64,000 nt of DNA from Acidimicrobiales bacterium. GTDB lineage: Bacteria > Actinomycetota > Acidimicrobiia > Acidimicrobiales > Aldehydirespiratoraceae. The stretch spans positions 124,001 to 188,000 of the forward strand of contig JAVJSI010000012.1 of the NCBI GenBank assembly GCA_040219515.1. Direction: 5' to 3'. Shown here one piece after another: positions 24,712 through 32,725 of the stretch. Under the pieces are notes generated by a model. The model saw only the letters and a list, made by a program, of their open reading frames with translations, was not told where the DNA came from and searched no databases. The position numbers were made by a program, and so were the translations under genes. The number at the start of each line of letters is the position of its first letter. The stretch's first letter is position 1.

Positions 24712-25722
24712 TCAGCGGATGTCGAACCGGGCCAGTCGCAGCTCGGTGTTGCCGACCCTGATGTAGGCCCCATCGGTGAGTTCGTGGTCCTCTCCTTCGC
24801 CGACGGGGATCCACGGGGCTCCGGAACCGGATCGCACGAAGGTGCCCAGGCGCGATCCGAGGTCGCTCACCGACAGGCGCCAGTCCTCGACGCGGATGAG
24901 TGCGTGCCGACGGGAGATGACGGCGGCCGGGTCGGGGATCGCCACCGGGATGGCCGAACCGTCGATCACCCGCGGGTCCTCCTCAGGGGCTCGACCGATG
25001 ACCGCGCTGCGGGTGAGGACGTGTTGGGCGGACCCCAGCGCGAGCGAGGCGAACGGAAGTCGGGGCCCGCTGGTGAGTATCCGGCTGATGTTCTCGAGCG
25101 AGAGCCCGTCGATGTGGCAGAAGCGGGCCACGGGGTTGACGAGATGACCGCGTGGACACAGCACGCCCTGCACGATGGGCAGCCCTTCCTCGGGCGGCGC
25201 GTCGGACGGCGACGCGATCGTGATCGGCATCGGATCCCGTTCCTTCCGGGCCGGCTCGGCCAGGTCGATGCTGGTCGGTCGGTCGTCCAGCTCGGCCCAC
25301 CACGGACGGTCCGATGGCGTTGCGGCGGCCCCGACCTCGAGACCGGCCGCAGCCCAAACCCCCGGCGCGGCGGCAGTCGGGTCACCGCTCGCGCCGATGG
25401 TGTGGTGTCGGTCGAGGGGGAGCGGAACGGTGGGTGTGTCGGTCGAGGGACCCCCGGTCGAGACGACCTGCAGACCGTCGTAGCGGTGGATCACGGGACC
25501 GTCGTCGCCGGCGAGGATGACCCCACGAGGGCCATCGAGCCCGCGCATCACGGTGTCGGCGTCGCCGGGGCCGACCGGTGCGTCCACGAGCTCGAGCAGC
25601 TGACGCATGTAGCCGTCGGGAATCGCGTCCGGCCCGGCCAGGAACACCACGCCGTGATGGCCGACGACGGCGATGCCGCGTCCGGGTACGAGGCGGATCT
25701 GGTGGAGATCGAGTTCGGTCAT
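24712..25722 (-). CDS. FHA-domain protein
   Basis: 336 residues. A C-terminal forkhead-associated domain (about 240-330) has the phosphothreonine-binding pattern: IGRAPEEDP, ISRRHALIRVEDWRLSVSDLGSRLGTFV and ELTDGAYIRVGNTELRLARF. The N-terminal 90 residues (VGHHGVVFLAGPDAIPDGYMRQLLEL) form a separate beta-rich domain resembling the phosphatase-like sensor part of related FHA proteins. A central zinc-knuckle-like segment (VLCPRGHLVNPVARFCHIDG) is present. ATG 25722 overlaps the kinase stop (TGATG), so the two are translationally coupled. It is the probable phospho-reader of that kinase. Confidence 0.88.
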   Translation of the reverse strand: MTELDLHQIRLVPGRGIAVVGHHGVVFLAGPDAIPDGYMRQLLELVDAPVGPGDADTVMRGLDGPRGVILAGDDGPVIHRYDGLQVVSTGGPSTDTPTVPLPLDRHHTIGASGDPTAAAPGVWAAAGLEVGAAATPSDRPWWAELDDRPTSIDLAEPARKERDPMPITIASPSDAPPEEGLPIVQGVLCPRGHLVNPVARFCHIDGLSLENISRILTSGPRLPFASLALGSAQHVLTRSAVIGRAPEEDPRVIDGSAIPVAIPDPAAVISRRHALIRVEDWRLSVSDLGSRLGTFVRSGSGAPWIPVGEGEDHELTDGAYIRVGNTELRLARFDIR

Positions 25723-26510
25723 CACGTCAGCTCCTCGGCTGTCGAGTCGAGCGCATCGGCGAGCGATGCAGCGGTCGGATGGCGCGACGCGGGATCGTCG
25801 GCCACGCAGCGTTCGATGATCGCACGGACCTCGCCGGGGAGCGCCGGGTCGATCACCGGCGGATGGTTGACGACATGACGAAGACGGTCGAGCACGCCGG
25901 TCGAGGCGAGCGGCGGCCGCAGACTCGCCGTCGACAGCACCGCGTGAAGGGTGAGTCCCAGTGACCAGACATCAGAGGCCCGGGAGGCGGCGCCACCCAT
26001 CGCGACCTCGGGGGCCACGAAGTCCGGTGTGCCCCGGGGGCCATAGGCCGACGCATCGCCGCCGGGCAACACCTGGGCCAACCCGAGGTCCATGAGACGA
26101 CCGCGGTGACCGTCGCGTGCGATGGTCGCGGGCCGGATGTCTCGATGGGCGACCCCGAGGCCGTGGAGCGCGTCGGCGCCTCGCGCCGCGTCGGCCACGA
26201 TCCGCAGCGTCGTGGCGGTGTCGAACGTTCCATCGGCAAGCGTGCCGTCGTAGCGACGCATCGCGTAGTAGAGGACGCCGTCGGAGTATCCGGCGTCGAC
26301 GATCTCGGCCAAGCCGGGGTCGTCGAGCTGCGCGTAGAGCCTGATCTCGTTCGACAGGCGCCGGAACTCGTAGTCGCTCGCCGACCGATCGAGGATCTTG
26401 ACGACGAGTTCGTCACCGGCGCCCGAGTCGGACGTGGCGGTGTAGAGCGTGCCGTAGTTCGCAGGGCCCAGCTCGGCAACGATGGTGTAGCCGGCGATTC
26501 GCGTGGTCAT
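25722..26510 (-). CDS. Soluble Ser/Thr protein kinase, divergent active site
   Basis: A 262-residue kinase domain without transmembrane segment. Visible motifs: a glycine loop AELGPANYGTLYTA, the ATP-binding Lys in LVVKIL, HRDIRPATI for the catalytic loop and MDLGLAQVL in place of DFG, then GTPDFVAPEVAMGG and DVWSLGLTLHAVL. Catalytic Asp and Lys remain, but the Mg-binding Asn of HRDxKPxN is Thr and DFG is DLG, so activity may be weak. It overlaps the permease gene (ATGA, 4 nt) and the FHA gene (TGATG), giving a writer/reader pair in the left arm of the island. Confidence 0.9.
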   Translation of the reverse strand: MTTRIAGYTIVAELGPANYGTLYTATSDSGAGDELVVKILDRSASDYEFRRLSNEIRLYAQLDDPGLAEIVDAGYSDGVLYYAMRRYDGTLADGTFDTATTLRIVADAARGADALHGLGVAHRDIRPATIARDGHRGRLMDLGLAQVLPGGDASAYGPRGTPDFVAPEVAMGGAASRASDVWSLGLTLHAVLSTASLRPPLASTGVLDRLRHVVNHPPVIDPALPGEVRAIIERCVADDPASRHPTAASLADALDSTAEELT

Positions 26511-27778
26511 TTCTGGTCGCCCTCGGTGGGGTTCGTCGGAGTCTTGCGTTTGAGCGCTTCGGCCAGTGAGTCGTCGACATCGATGCGATCACCTCCGACC
26601 ACGTCGACGGGGCCGTCGGTGAGTGAGGCCCGGCGCTTGCGAGCCATCGCCAGCAATGCGGTCACGAGGAGCACGCCGAGCGCACCGGACACGGCGAGCA
26701 CCGCGTCGCTACGGAGTTCTTCGAGGAAGATGATCGTGGAGAGGACTTCGAGCGAGGCCAGGGCCACGACCAGTCGAACGAGATGACGGTCCCGCATACG
26801 CGACGCGAGCCAGGCGCCGAGCGGCGCGCCCCACGCCACGACGGGCACGGCGGCCAACCACAGACCGAACAGATCGAACCTCGTTGCCTCGAGCAGATCC
26901 CCTTGATCGGCGAAGACCGTCTTACCGTCGACGCTGCGGACGGCGTCGCCGCCGAGCTCGGTCACCGACGAGCCGTCGAGGGTGGTTGCCAGCTGGCCGT
27001 CGTACAAACCGAGCACGAGCAGGCCGACAATCGAGACCGCGGCCATCGCCATGACGCTGGTCGGTACGGCCACCTGGGGGCTGACGCCGAGCACCACGGC
27101 GACCAGTACGTAGAGGACCACATCGGTGCCGGAACCGGTCAGCGACGAGATCACCCCACCGACGAACAACGCGGTGACCAGCAGGATCCTGACTCGCATC
27201 GTGGAGGCGAGCGAGAACCGACGTTCGATCAAGGGCGCCCGGTATTCGAGCCACAAGGCGGCGGCCATCGACGCGATGAGGACTGTGAAGAGGACCTTGA
27301 CCCACGGACCGGGAACCCGGCTCGGCCAGTAGGGCAGGTCGGGGTCGCCGAGCACGTAGAGGCCGAAGAGAAAGCCGATCACGGCGGCCGGGATCCCCCA
27401 CATGAGGGCCCGTCGTTCGACCGGCTTGCTTCGGGCGGCGATCGCCAGCGACGCCGTACCCATACCGATGGTCTGGATCGACAGGGAGAAGGTGCGCGCC
27501 ACTTCGGCCGGGATCTCGAGGCCCTTCGTGAACACGGGGAAGGCCACCGCGCCGCCGCCCTGGGGTGTCGATCCGGCGACGAACGAACCGAAGATCATCG
27601 TGACGGACGCGATCAGGTTGTCGCCGACCCGATCGATGTGGCCGGCGGCAAGCACGTAGACCAACCATCCGAGTGTGACGGTCACGGAGATGGCCCATGC
27701 CCGGCGATTCCCCCGTCGGGCGCGCTGGTCGCGATCTGCGGCCGCGGTGTCGACCGCACGATTCAGGGCGTCGTTCAA
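26507..27778 (-). CDS. Sulfite exporter TauE/SafE family permease
   Basis: About 423 residues with eight or more transmembrane helices. FVAGSTPQGGGAVAFPVFTKGL is the first conserved half and SSLTGSGTDVVLYVLVAVVLG the second half of the TauE/SafE inverted repeat. A long extracytoplasmic loop (LYDGQLATTLDGSSVTELGG to FADQGDLLEATRF) and a charged 60-residue cytoplasmic tail are additions to the family. It probably exports an organosulfur or other anion. TTG 27778 is chosen because TTGA overlaps the previous stop by 4 nt; no ATG occurs before the first helix. Coupling to a kinase and FHA protein suggests phospho-control of the tail (inference). Confidence 0.88.
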   Translation of the reverse strand: MNDALNRAVDTAAADRDQRARRGNRRAWAISVTVTLGWLVYVLAAGHIDRVGDNLIASVTMIFGSFVAGSTPQGGGAVAFPVFTKGLEIPAEVARTFSLSIQTIGMGTASLAIAARSKPVERRALMWGIPAAVIGFLFGLYVLGDPDLPYWPSRVPGPWVKVLFTVLIASMAAALWLEYRAPLIERRFSLASTMRVRILLVTALFVGGVISSLTGSGTDVVLYVLVAVVLGVSPQVAVPTSVMAMAAVSIVGLLVLGLYDGQLATTLDGSSVTELGGDAVRSVDGKTVFADQGDLLEATRFDLFGLWLAAVPVVAWGAPLGAWLASRMRDRHLVRLVVALASLEVLSTIIFLEELRSDAVLAVSGALGVLLVTALLAMARKRRASLTDGPVDVVGGDRIDVDDSLAEALKRKTPTNPTEGDQK

Positions 27779-28209
27779 ACGAACCGGCCTCCGCGGTAGC
27801 GCCAGCGCGGCGCGATGATCACGAGCGGCCCGTTGGCGACGGCCCAGACGAGAATCCACAGCGTCGAGAAGTGCAGGAGGAACGCATCGAGGGGAACGGG
27901 GTCGCCGAGGACCGAGGCATCGAGGAGGAGGAACACGACCAGTCCCTCGTTGAGCCCGGTGAGGAGCCCGAACAGCGTCGGCCAGTCCTTCTCCCATCGG
28001 ATCTGCTGCAGGCCGTGGTAGACGAGCTCCCAACCGAGGCCGACAACGAGCGCGACCACCACGGCCCGCACGCCGGCACCGACGGCGTCGCGGTAGCTCG
28101 CGTCGGCGATCGCAGCCACCGCGGGGCCGATCACGATGCTCCAAGTGAGGCCGAGTACCGAGAGCAGGACGACCCTGGTCTGGAGCCGGCCGAACAGGGT
28201 CGGGGTCAC
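27775..28209 (-). CDS. Small integral membrane protein, unknown
   Basis: 144 residues from GTG 28209, overlapping the previous stop as GTGA. Four predicted transmembrane helices: VVLLSVLGLTWSIVIGPAVA, AVVVALVVGLGWELVYHGL, LNEGLVVFLLLDASVLG and LWILVWAVANGPLVIIA. The motif WEKDWPTLFGLLTGLNEG lies on one face. No family is recognised. The 4-nt overlaps on both sides tie it to the FAD oxidoreductase and the permease, so it is probably a partner subunit. Confidence 0.75.
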   Translation of the reverse strand: MTPTLFGRLQTRVVLLSVLGLTWSIVIGPAVAAIADASYRDAVGAGVRAVVVALVVGLGWELVYHGLQQIRWEKDWPTLFGLLTGLNEGLVVFLLLDASVLGDPVPLDAFLLHFSTLWILVWAVANGPLVIIAPRWRYRGGRFV

Positions 28210-29741
28210 GGCGCCACCCCCCTCATCCAGCGAATCCATTGTCGGATCGAGGCGCGGGTGCCGAAGCGGGGAATCGAACCGATGCGAGCGAGCTCGTCGG
28301 CGATCTGCAGCGCGACGTATTGGAGGCCCAGGAACGAGTCGACCGGGGCGTAGGGCCCGCCCAGGGTGATCGATCCGGATGCGAACATGCGACCGGGCCC
28401 GGACGCCGTGCCGACGAGCTCGAAGCAGGGTGTCACGTCGAGGCGGCCTCCGGGATTCGTCGAGGCGCCGGTGTGGTCGAGGATGTCGGCCAGGATTCGG
28501 CTCTCGCGGATGTCGCCGAGCAGGCCGGTGGCGTCGATCACGTAGTCTGCCTCGAGCGACTGGGTGCCCCCGGTGCCGAGCGCGATGTCGAGGGCCAGAC
28601 CCGTTCCCGACGGGCGGACCTCGTCGACCTGGCCGACGAGTTGCTGGTACGCGCCGGTCGACTTGGCCCGCTCGATCTGACGCTGCCAGTCACGCCGTGG
28701 CGCGGTGTTCGTCCCGCCGATCACCTTGAGGTAGTCCTGGCGGGCCGTCGGGTCCATCTCGAGCAACGTGGTGCGCAGTTGCCCGCCCCACGACGCCTTC
28801 GGGTAGTTGAAGGCCTGGTAGGCGAACCCGTCGTGCCCCGGCCGGCGGAACAGGAAGTCCCCCTGCGGACCTTCGACATAGTTGCGGAAGAGGTGCAGGA
28901 CCTGGGTGTCGGCGCCGTGCAGTTCGCGGTCGTCGAGAAGGCGTTGGAGCACCCGCGAAGCGACGATGCCCGCACCTCGCACGATGACCCGGCCGGGTCG
29001 CTGGCGCAGGTCGGCGTAGATGTGGTCGTGGTTCTCGTAGGCGTTCACCACGTGTACGGGATCGTGGTGGGTCTCGCGGTATCGCTGGAGATCAGGGAGG
29101 AACCGCAGACCGGGATAGCCCACGGAGACGTGGACGTGGCTCGCCCGGAGCACGATGCGAGGGCCGTCCTCGAGCCGGCCCTCGGGGTTGACGACGACGA
29201 AGTACCCGCCGTCGGCGCGCCGACGGATGGCCCGGACCTGGCCGGGGAGACGCATGTCGTTCCACCCGATCCTGGCGCACTCACGTTCGACCGAGGCGTA
29301 GACCTGCCCACCCTGCGGGGTGAAGTAGTCGCTCAGGATCGGTTCGGTGAGCACTCTCCACAGCGGTTCCAGCTTCGAACCGAGGCCCTTTCCGTGCCGA
29401 GCCTCGCGAAACGCATAGCTGGGAAATCCCCAGACGTTGTCGATCACCGAACCCGCGTCGCTGCGCAGCCGCTCGTGGTCGGGGATCTGGGAGTTGCGGG
29501 CCAGGTAGGCGTAGGTGTCGAACGGGCGCTCCAGCGGGCTGACCACGGTGATCGAGGATGTCGGTACACCCGATGCCCGGAGGAGGTCGACCAGTGCGAG
29601 TGAGCCGAGTCCGCCGCCCACCGAGACGATGGGAGCGTCGACCATCGTCTGTCCGGCACCGGTCAACCAGGCATCGTGCCAGACGTCGATGTCGAACAGT
29701 TCGTCCAACCCGGCCGCGCCACTCGGGGGTTCATTCGCCAT
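28206..29741 (-). CDS. FAD/NAD(P)-binding oxidoreductase-like protein
   Basis: 511 residues from ATG 29741 (MANEPPSGAAG). The dinucleotide-binding loop is VSVGGGLGSLALVDLL (about 62-77). A second Rossmann-like loop VIVRGAGIVASRVLQRLL and the late motif DYVIDATGLLGDI are typical of flavin-dependent oxidoreductases. YAYLARNSQIPDHERLRS and RMFASGSITLGGPYAPVDSFLGLQY are strongly patterned but not assigned. It is first in the five-gene operon, with GGAG about 13 nt upstream and a GGGAACC-N16-CATC promoter. It may be a redox sensor or a modifier of a substrate handled by the permease (inference). Confidence 0.78.
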   Translation of the reverse strand: MANEPPSGAAGLDELFDIDVWHDAWLTGAGQTMVDAPIVSVGGGLGSLALVDLLRASGVPTSSITVVSPLERPFDTYAYLARNSQIPDHERLRSDAGSVIDNVWGFPSYAFREARHGKGLGSKLEPLWRVLTEPILSDYFTPQGGQVYASVERECARIGWNDMRLPGQVRAIRRRADGGYFVVVNPEGRLEDGPRIVLRASHVHVSVGYPGLRFLPDLQRYRETHHDPVHVVNAYENHDHIYADLRQRPGRVIVRGAGIVASRVLQRLLDDRELHGADTQVLHLFRNYVEGPQGDFLFRRPGHDGFAYQAFNYPKASWGGQLRTTLLEMDPTARQDYLKVIGGTNTAPRRDWQRQIERAKSTGAYQQLVGQVDEVRPSGTGLALDIALGTGGTQSLEADYVIDATGLLGDIRESRILADILDHTGASTNPGGRLDVTPCFELVGTASGPGRMFASGSITLGGPYAPVDSFLGLQYVALQIADELARIGSIPRFGTRASIRQWIRWMRGVAP

Positions 29742-29779
29742 CGATCTCTGTACTCCGTGGGTCTCATCTTGTGGAACGT

Positions 29780-29808
29780 ACGATGCCGCAAGTGTCGCGC
29801 CGGTTCCC
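29780..29808 (-). promoter_or_regulatory. ECF-type promoter element, left arm of the island
   Basis: Minus-strand GGGAACC (29808-29802), 16-nt spacer and CATCGT (29785-29780). It lies 39-67 bp before the ATG at 29741. Confidence 0.6.
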
Positions 29809-29857
29809 AATTCGTCGGCGTTATTGTCGCACGGGTTTGTCGGCGGGGCGATTTTGC

Positions 29858-29886
29858 GGGAACCTTTTTGCGTGGTCGCTCATCTC
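29858..29886 (+). promoter_or_regulatory. ECF-type promoter element, right arm of the island
   Basis: GGGAACC (29858-29864), 16-nt spacer and CATCTC (29881-29886), pointing away from the left-arm element 50 bp away. The leader to the ATG at 29965 is about 70 nt. Confidence 0.6.
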
Positions 29887-29964
29887 ACTCTCCATGAGAT
29901 GGTCGCGAGGCGAACGGAGCGGAGTGATGGGTGACGGGTTGAGCGGGCGCTCGGGGACTCTCCG

Positions 29965-30768
29965 ATGAAGCGCTCCCATTTTCTCATGGTGGTCGGCGTG
30001 CTCGTCGTGGGATTCGTCGGTTTCGGGGCCGTCATCGGCGGCTACGCCACGATCGACCTCCCTGGGGGTTCGGATGGAACCGATCTTCCCGACGGTTTCG
30101 ACGAGGCCGGCATCGACCGGGTCGAGGATGACGAGGACGACGACGACGGAGCATCGGTCTCCCTGCCGGACCTGCGGGACCTGACCGTGGCCGACGCCCG
30201 GCAGGCGTTGCGCGACCTCGGCCTCTCGGTCCAGGTGAGCGATCGCACGGTGGACGACGAGGACCTCGACGGTGTGGTCCTGTCGCAGGGCCCGGGGCCG
30301 GGCGTCGTGGTGGAGGCCGGTTCCGAGGTCGACCTCTCGGTCGGGACCTACGTGGCCCTCGAACCCGAACCGACCCCTGCGCCCACGCCGGCCCCGACCC
30401 CTGCGCCCACGCCGGCCCCGACGCCCGCGCCCACCCCGGCCCCGACTCCTGCACCCACGCCGGCCCCGACTCCTGCACCGACCCCGGCTCCTACACCCGC
30501 GCCGACGCCGGCTCCCACCGTCAACATCAGCGGGCCGGGGTCGCTGCCGCCCAACGGCTCGTCGTCCTACACGGCCAATGCCACGAACGCGACGCAAGCC
30601 GTGTGGTCGCAGAGCGGCGACTGTCGCATCTCCGGATCGGGCTTCACCGTGCAGGTGACCGCACCGCAGCCGTTCGCCGGGGTGACGGAGACCTGCACCC
30701 TGACAGTGACCGTTTCGGGTCCCGGCGGCAACGCGAGCGACTCGCACACCATCGCCGTGAGCGGCTGA
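29965..30768 (+). CDS. Free-standing PASTA-domain membrane protein
   Basis: 267 residues. An N-terminal transmembrane helix ([21 protein letters not shown]) places the rest outside. A PASTA domain (about 64-130; [21 protein letters not shown] and [24 protein letters not shown]) is followed by a linker of about a dozen PTPA units and a C-terminal Ig-like domain ([21 protein letters not shown], two cysteines). PASTA modules bind peptidoglycan fragments and are normally part of a PknB-type kinase; here the sensor is separate. It stands at the head of the right arm, behind a GGGAACC-type promoter. Confidence 0.88.
   Translation: MKRSHFLMVVGVLVVGFVGFGAVIGGYATIDLPGGSDGTDLPDGFDEAGIDRVEDDEDDDDGASVSLPDLRDLTVADARQALRDLGLSVQVSDRTVDDEDLDGVVLSQGPGPGVVVEAGSEVDLSVGTYVALEPEPTPAPTPAPTPAPTPAPTPAPTPAPTPAPTPAPTPAPTPAPTPAPTPAPTVNISGPGSLPPNGSSSYTANATNATQAVWSQSGDCRISGSGFTVQVTAPQPFAGVTETCTLTVTVSGPGGNASDSHTIAVSG
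30371..30523. repeat. 12-bp repeats encoding a PTPA linker
   Basis: About a dozen copies of a CCGAC(C/G)CC(T/C)GC(G/A)CCC-type unit code for alternating Pro-Thr-Pro-Ala. Synonymous variation between copies suggests selection for the peptide. A rigid wall-spanning spacer is the likely role. Confidence 0.85.
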
Positions 30769-30785
30769 TGACCGCCGACGCGGCG

Positions 30786-31448
30786 TCAGTCGAGACCGAG
30801 GCTGCGGACCAACCGCTCACGGCCGCGGGCGATGCGGGACTTCACCGTCCCCGGCTCCACCCCGAGCCGCTCGGCGATCTCGTCGTAGGGCAGACCGTCG
30901 ATCTCTCGGAGCTGCACCGCCGACCGGTACGGCTCCTCGAGCCCGTCGATCGCCTCGGCGATGCGAACACGATCGATGAGCACCGAACTCATGCGCCGCA
31001 TCCCGGGATCGAGTTCGACCCCGAGGTCGGCGACCGGTTGGGCCCGGCGGCCCTCCCGGCGGATGAGCTGACGCGCCTCGTTGGAGGCCACGGTGTGGAG
31101 CCACGAGGTGAAACGGCTTCGCCCCTCGAAACGGCTCACCCCACGACTCACCGCCACGAGGGTGGCCTGGGCGGCCTCCTCCACCTGGTGGCGGTCGTGG
31201 AGCATCCCGCCGATGGTGGGAATCGCGAGCTCGAGCGAATCGATGAGCCCCAGGAGCGCGGCCATCGCCGTGCGATCGCCGCTGCCCGCAGCGCGTGCGA
31301 GCGGGCGCAGCGCCGTGTCGGCCAGCCCCCAGTCGCGTGCCACCTTCGCGCGGTCGAGCGCGAGCTCCAGTTCGGGCAGCGCCCGTCGGTCGCCGTCGAC
31401 GATCCGTACCGCGAGGTCGGCAAGCGTGGGTTCCTCCGGCGTCGCCAT
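30786..31448 (-). CDS. ECF-type RNA polymerase sigma factor
   Basis: 220 residues. An N-terminal extension of about 60 residues precedes region 2 (QVEEAAQATLVAVSRGVSRFEG, RFTSWLHTVASNEARQLIRR). Region 4 has SAVQLREIDGLPYDEIAERLGVEPGTVKSRIARGRERL with the recognition helix. No anti-sigma gene is adjacent. The start ATG 31448 is 7 nt after TAGGCT, so the message is probably leaderless. It is encoded inside the signalling island opposite to its neighbours and is the best local candidate to read the GGGAACC-N16-CATC elements (inference). Confidence 0.93.
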   Translation of the reverse strand: MATPEEPTLADLAVRIVDGDRRALPELELALDRAKVARDWGLADTALRPLARAAGSGDRTAMAALLGLIDSLELAIPTIGGMLHDRHQVEEAAQATLVAVSRGVSRFEGRSRFTSWLHTVASNEARQLIRREGRRAQPVADLGVELDPGMRRMSSVLIDRVRIAEAIDGLEEPYRSAVQLREIDGLPYDEIAERLGVEPGTVKSRIARGRERLVRSLGLD

Positions 31449-31455
31449 CAGGCCG

Positions 31456-31461
31456 AGCCTA
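31456..31461 (-). promoter_or_regulatory. -10 box TAGGCT of the sigma factor gene
   Basis: Minus-strand TAGGCT is 7 nt upstream of the ATG at 31448; no ribosome-binding site intervenes. Confidence 0.5.
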
Positions 31462-31510
31462 GATCGTCGCTGCCCGCCGGTTCGCTCCGAATGAGGGCGG
31501 GAGTCGAGCG

Positions 31511-31927
31511 ATGATCGTCGTTGTCGTGGTGGCGGTCGTGGTCATCGTCGTCCTTGTCGCCGCCGTGCTGGTCTTCCGTCGCGCCGACCCGGTGTTCTCG
31601 GACCCTGTGCTCGCGGAACCCCCACGCGCCGATCCCCCGCGCGCCGAACCCCCGCCTTCCGAACCGTCGGTCGGCGCCGCTCCGGAGCCGAGGCGGGACG
31701 CAGCACCGGCGCAGCGGTCGCCCGGACGTGGTGGCACCCGAAGGCCCCGGCAGTGTCCTCGGTGCGGTGCCCACGATCCGGTGCCGAGTGGGCCGACCGG
31801 TTTCGACTGCGCCCACTGCGGCGCCGGCTGGAATGTCGACGAAGGTGAATGGCCGGACGTGCATCTCGTACTCTGGCGCAGAACCAACGAGCAGGCGGCG
31901 TCGTCCGTCGAAACGAGAGATCAGTGA
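31511..31927 (+). CDS. Membrane-anchored zinc-ribbon protein
   Basis: 138 residues. An N-terminal hydrophobic helix of almost only Val/Ile (about 2-22) is followed by an Arg/Pro/Glu-rich linker and a C-terminal CPRCGAHDP...FDCAHCGAGWNV zinc ribbon. GGGAG 7 nt before the ATG is a good ribosome site. The stop overlaps the GTG of the vWA gene (GTGA). Zinc ribbons often accompany TerY-P kinases; here the module is on its own membrane anchor. Confidence 0.8.
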   Translation: MIVVVVVAVVVIVVLVAAVLVFRRADPVFSDPVLAEPPRADPPRAEPPPSEPSVGAAPEPRRDAAPAQRSPGRGGTRRPRQCPRCGAHDPVPSGPTGFDCAHCGAGWNVDEGEWPDVHLVLWRRTNEQAASSVETRDQ

Positions 31928-32715
31928 GCTACACCCAAGAGATCAGTCGCGTCACCCCCGGGTGCATCATGTTCCTGGTGGACCAGTCCGGTTCCATGGC
32001 CGAGCCGTTCGCGGGCGACGAGACGACCACGAAGATGGATGGCGTGGCCACGGCCGTGAACCGCATCCTGTTGGAACTCATCCTGAAGTCGGTGAAGGAC
32101 CACGACGAAGGACCGCGTCACTACTTCGACATCGGTCTGATCACCTACGGCGCCGAGGTCGGCTCGGCGTTCGGCGGATCGCTCGCCGGCCGCGACCTCG
32201 TGTCGATCGCGGAACTGACCGAGAATCCGCTCGAGCCGGAGCAGCCGATCTGGCTCGCACCGAAGGCCGAGGGCCGCACCCCGATGGGGGAGGCGATCAA
32301 TCAGGCCGGACGGATCCTGGCCGGTTGGGCCAACGAGCACCTCGACAGCTTCCCTCCCATCGTCATCAACATCTCCGACGGTGCGGCCACCGACGAGGCC
32401 GACGTGTGGGTTCAGCGCCTCACCTCGATCCACACCGAGGACGGCGCGCTGCTGTTCTTCAATCTCAATGTGGGTCGATTCCGCGACGAGCCGGTGATGT
32501 TCCCCTCCAGCGTCGACGAGGTACCGAACGAGTACGCCGCCCAGCTCTTCGAGTACTCGAGCCAGCTTCCGCCGGCGATGCTGCAGGAGGCGTCGCGTTC
32601 TCGGGCAACGCCGCTGGCCGCAGGAGCCCGCGGGTTCGGCTACAACGGCGATTTCCACGCGCTCACCGACTTCCTCGTGACCGGCACGCAGGTCAGCCTC
32701 GATCGAGCGACATGA
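31924..32715 (+). CDS. TerY-like von Willebrand factor A domain protein
   Basis: 263 residues from GTG 31924, which overlaps the previous stop. The MIDAS motif is intact: FLVDQSGSM (Asp20, Ser22, Ser24), then FDIGLITYGAEVGSAFGG, TPMGEAINQAGRIL (the Thr ligand) and IVINISDGAATDEAD. This is the cytoplasmic TerY-type vWA fold, which binds a divalent metal and a protein partner. It is followed by a PP2C phosphatase and a YegI-like kinase, the arrangement known as the TerY-P triad of stress-signalling systems. No TerD-type gene is present in the window. Confidence 0.92.
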   Translation: MSYTQEISRVTPGCIMFLVDQSGSMAEPFAGDETTTKMDGVATAVNRILLELILKSVKDHDEGPRHYFDIGLITYGAEVGSAFGGSLAGRDLVSIAELTENPLEPEQPIWLAPKAEGRTPMGEAINQAGRILAGWANEHLDSFPPIVINISDGAATDEADVWVQRLTSIHTEDGALLFFNLNVGRFRDEPVMFPSSVDEVPNEYAAQLFEYSSQLPPAMLQEASRSRATPLAAGARGFGYNGDFHALTDFLVTGTQVSLDRAT

Positions 32716-32725
32716 TCAGCGCGAC

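Noticed and set aside
26507-28144. A 545-codon version of the permease
   Set aside because: The N-terminal third is Arg-rich shadow sequence over the small membrane protein gene; TTG 27778 fits the overlap pattern and family length.
30371-30523. Short regular repeats suggesting a CRISPR array
   Set aside because: The 12-bp units are in frame, have no spacers and encode a Pro-Thr-Pro-Ala linker.
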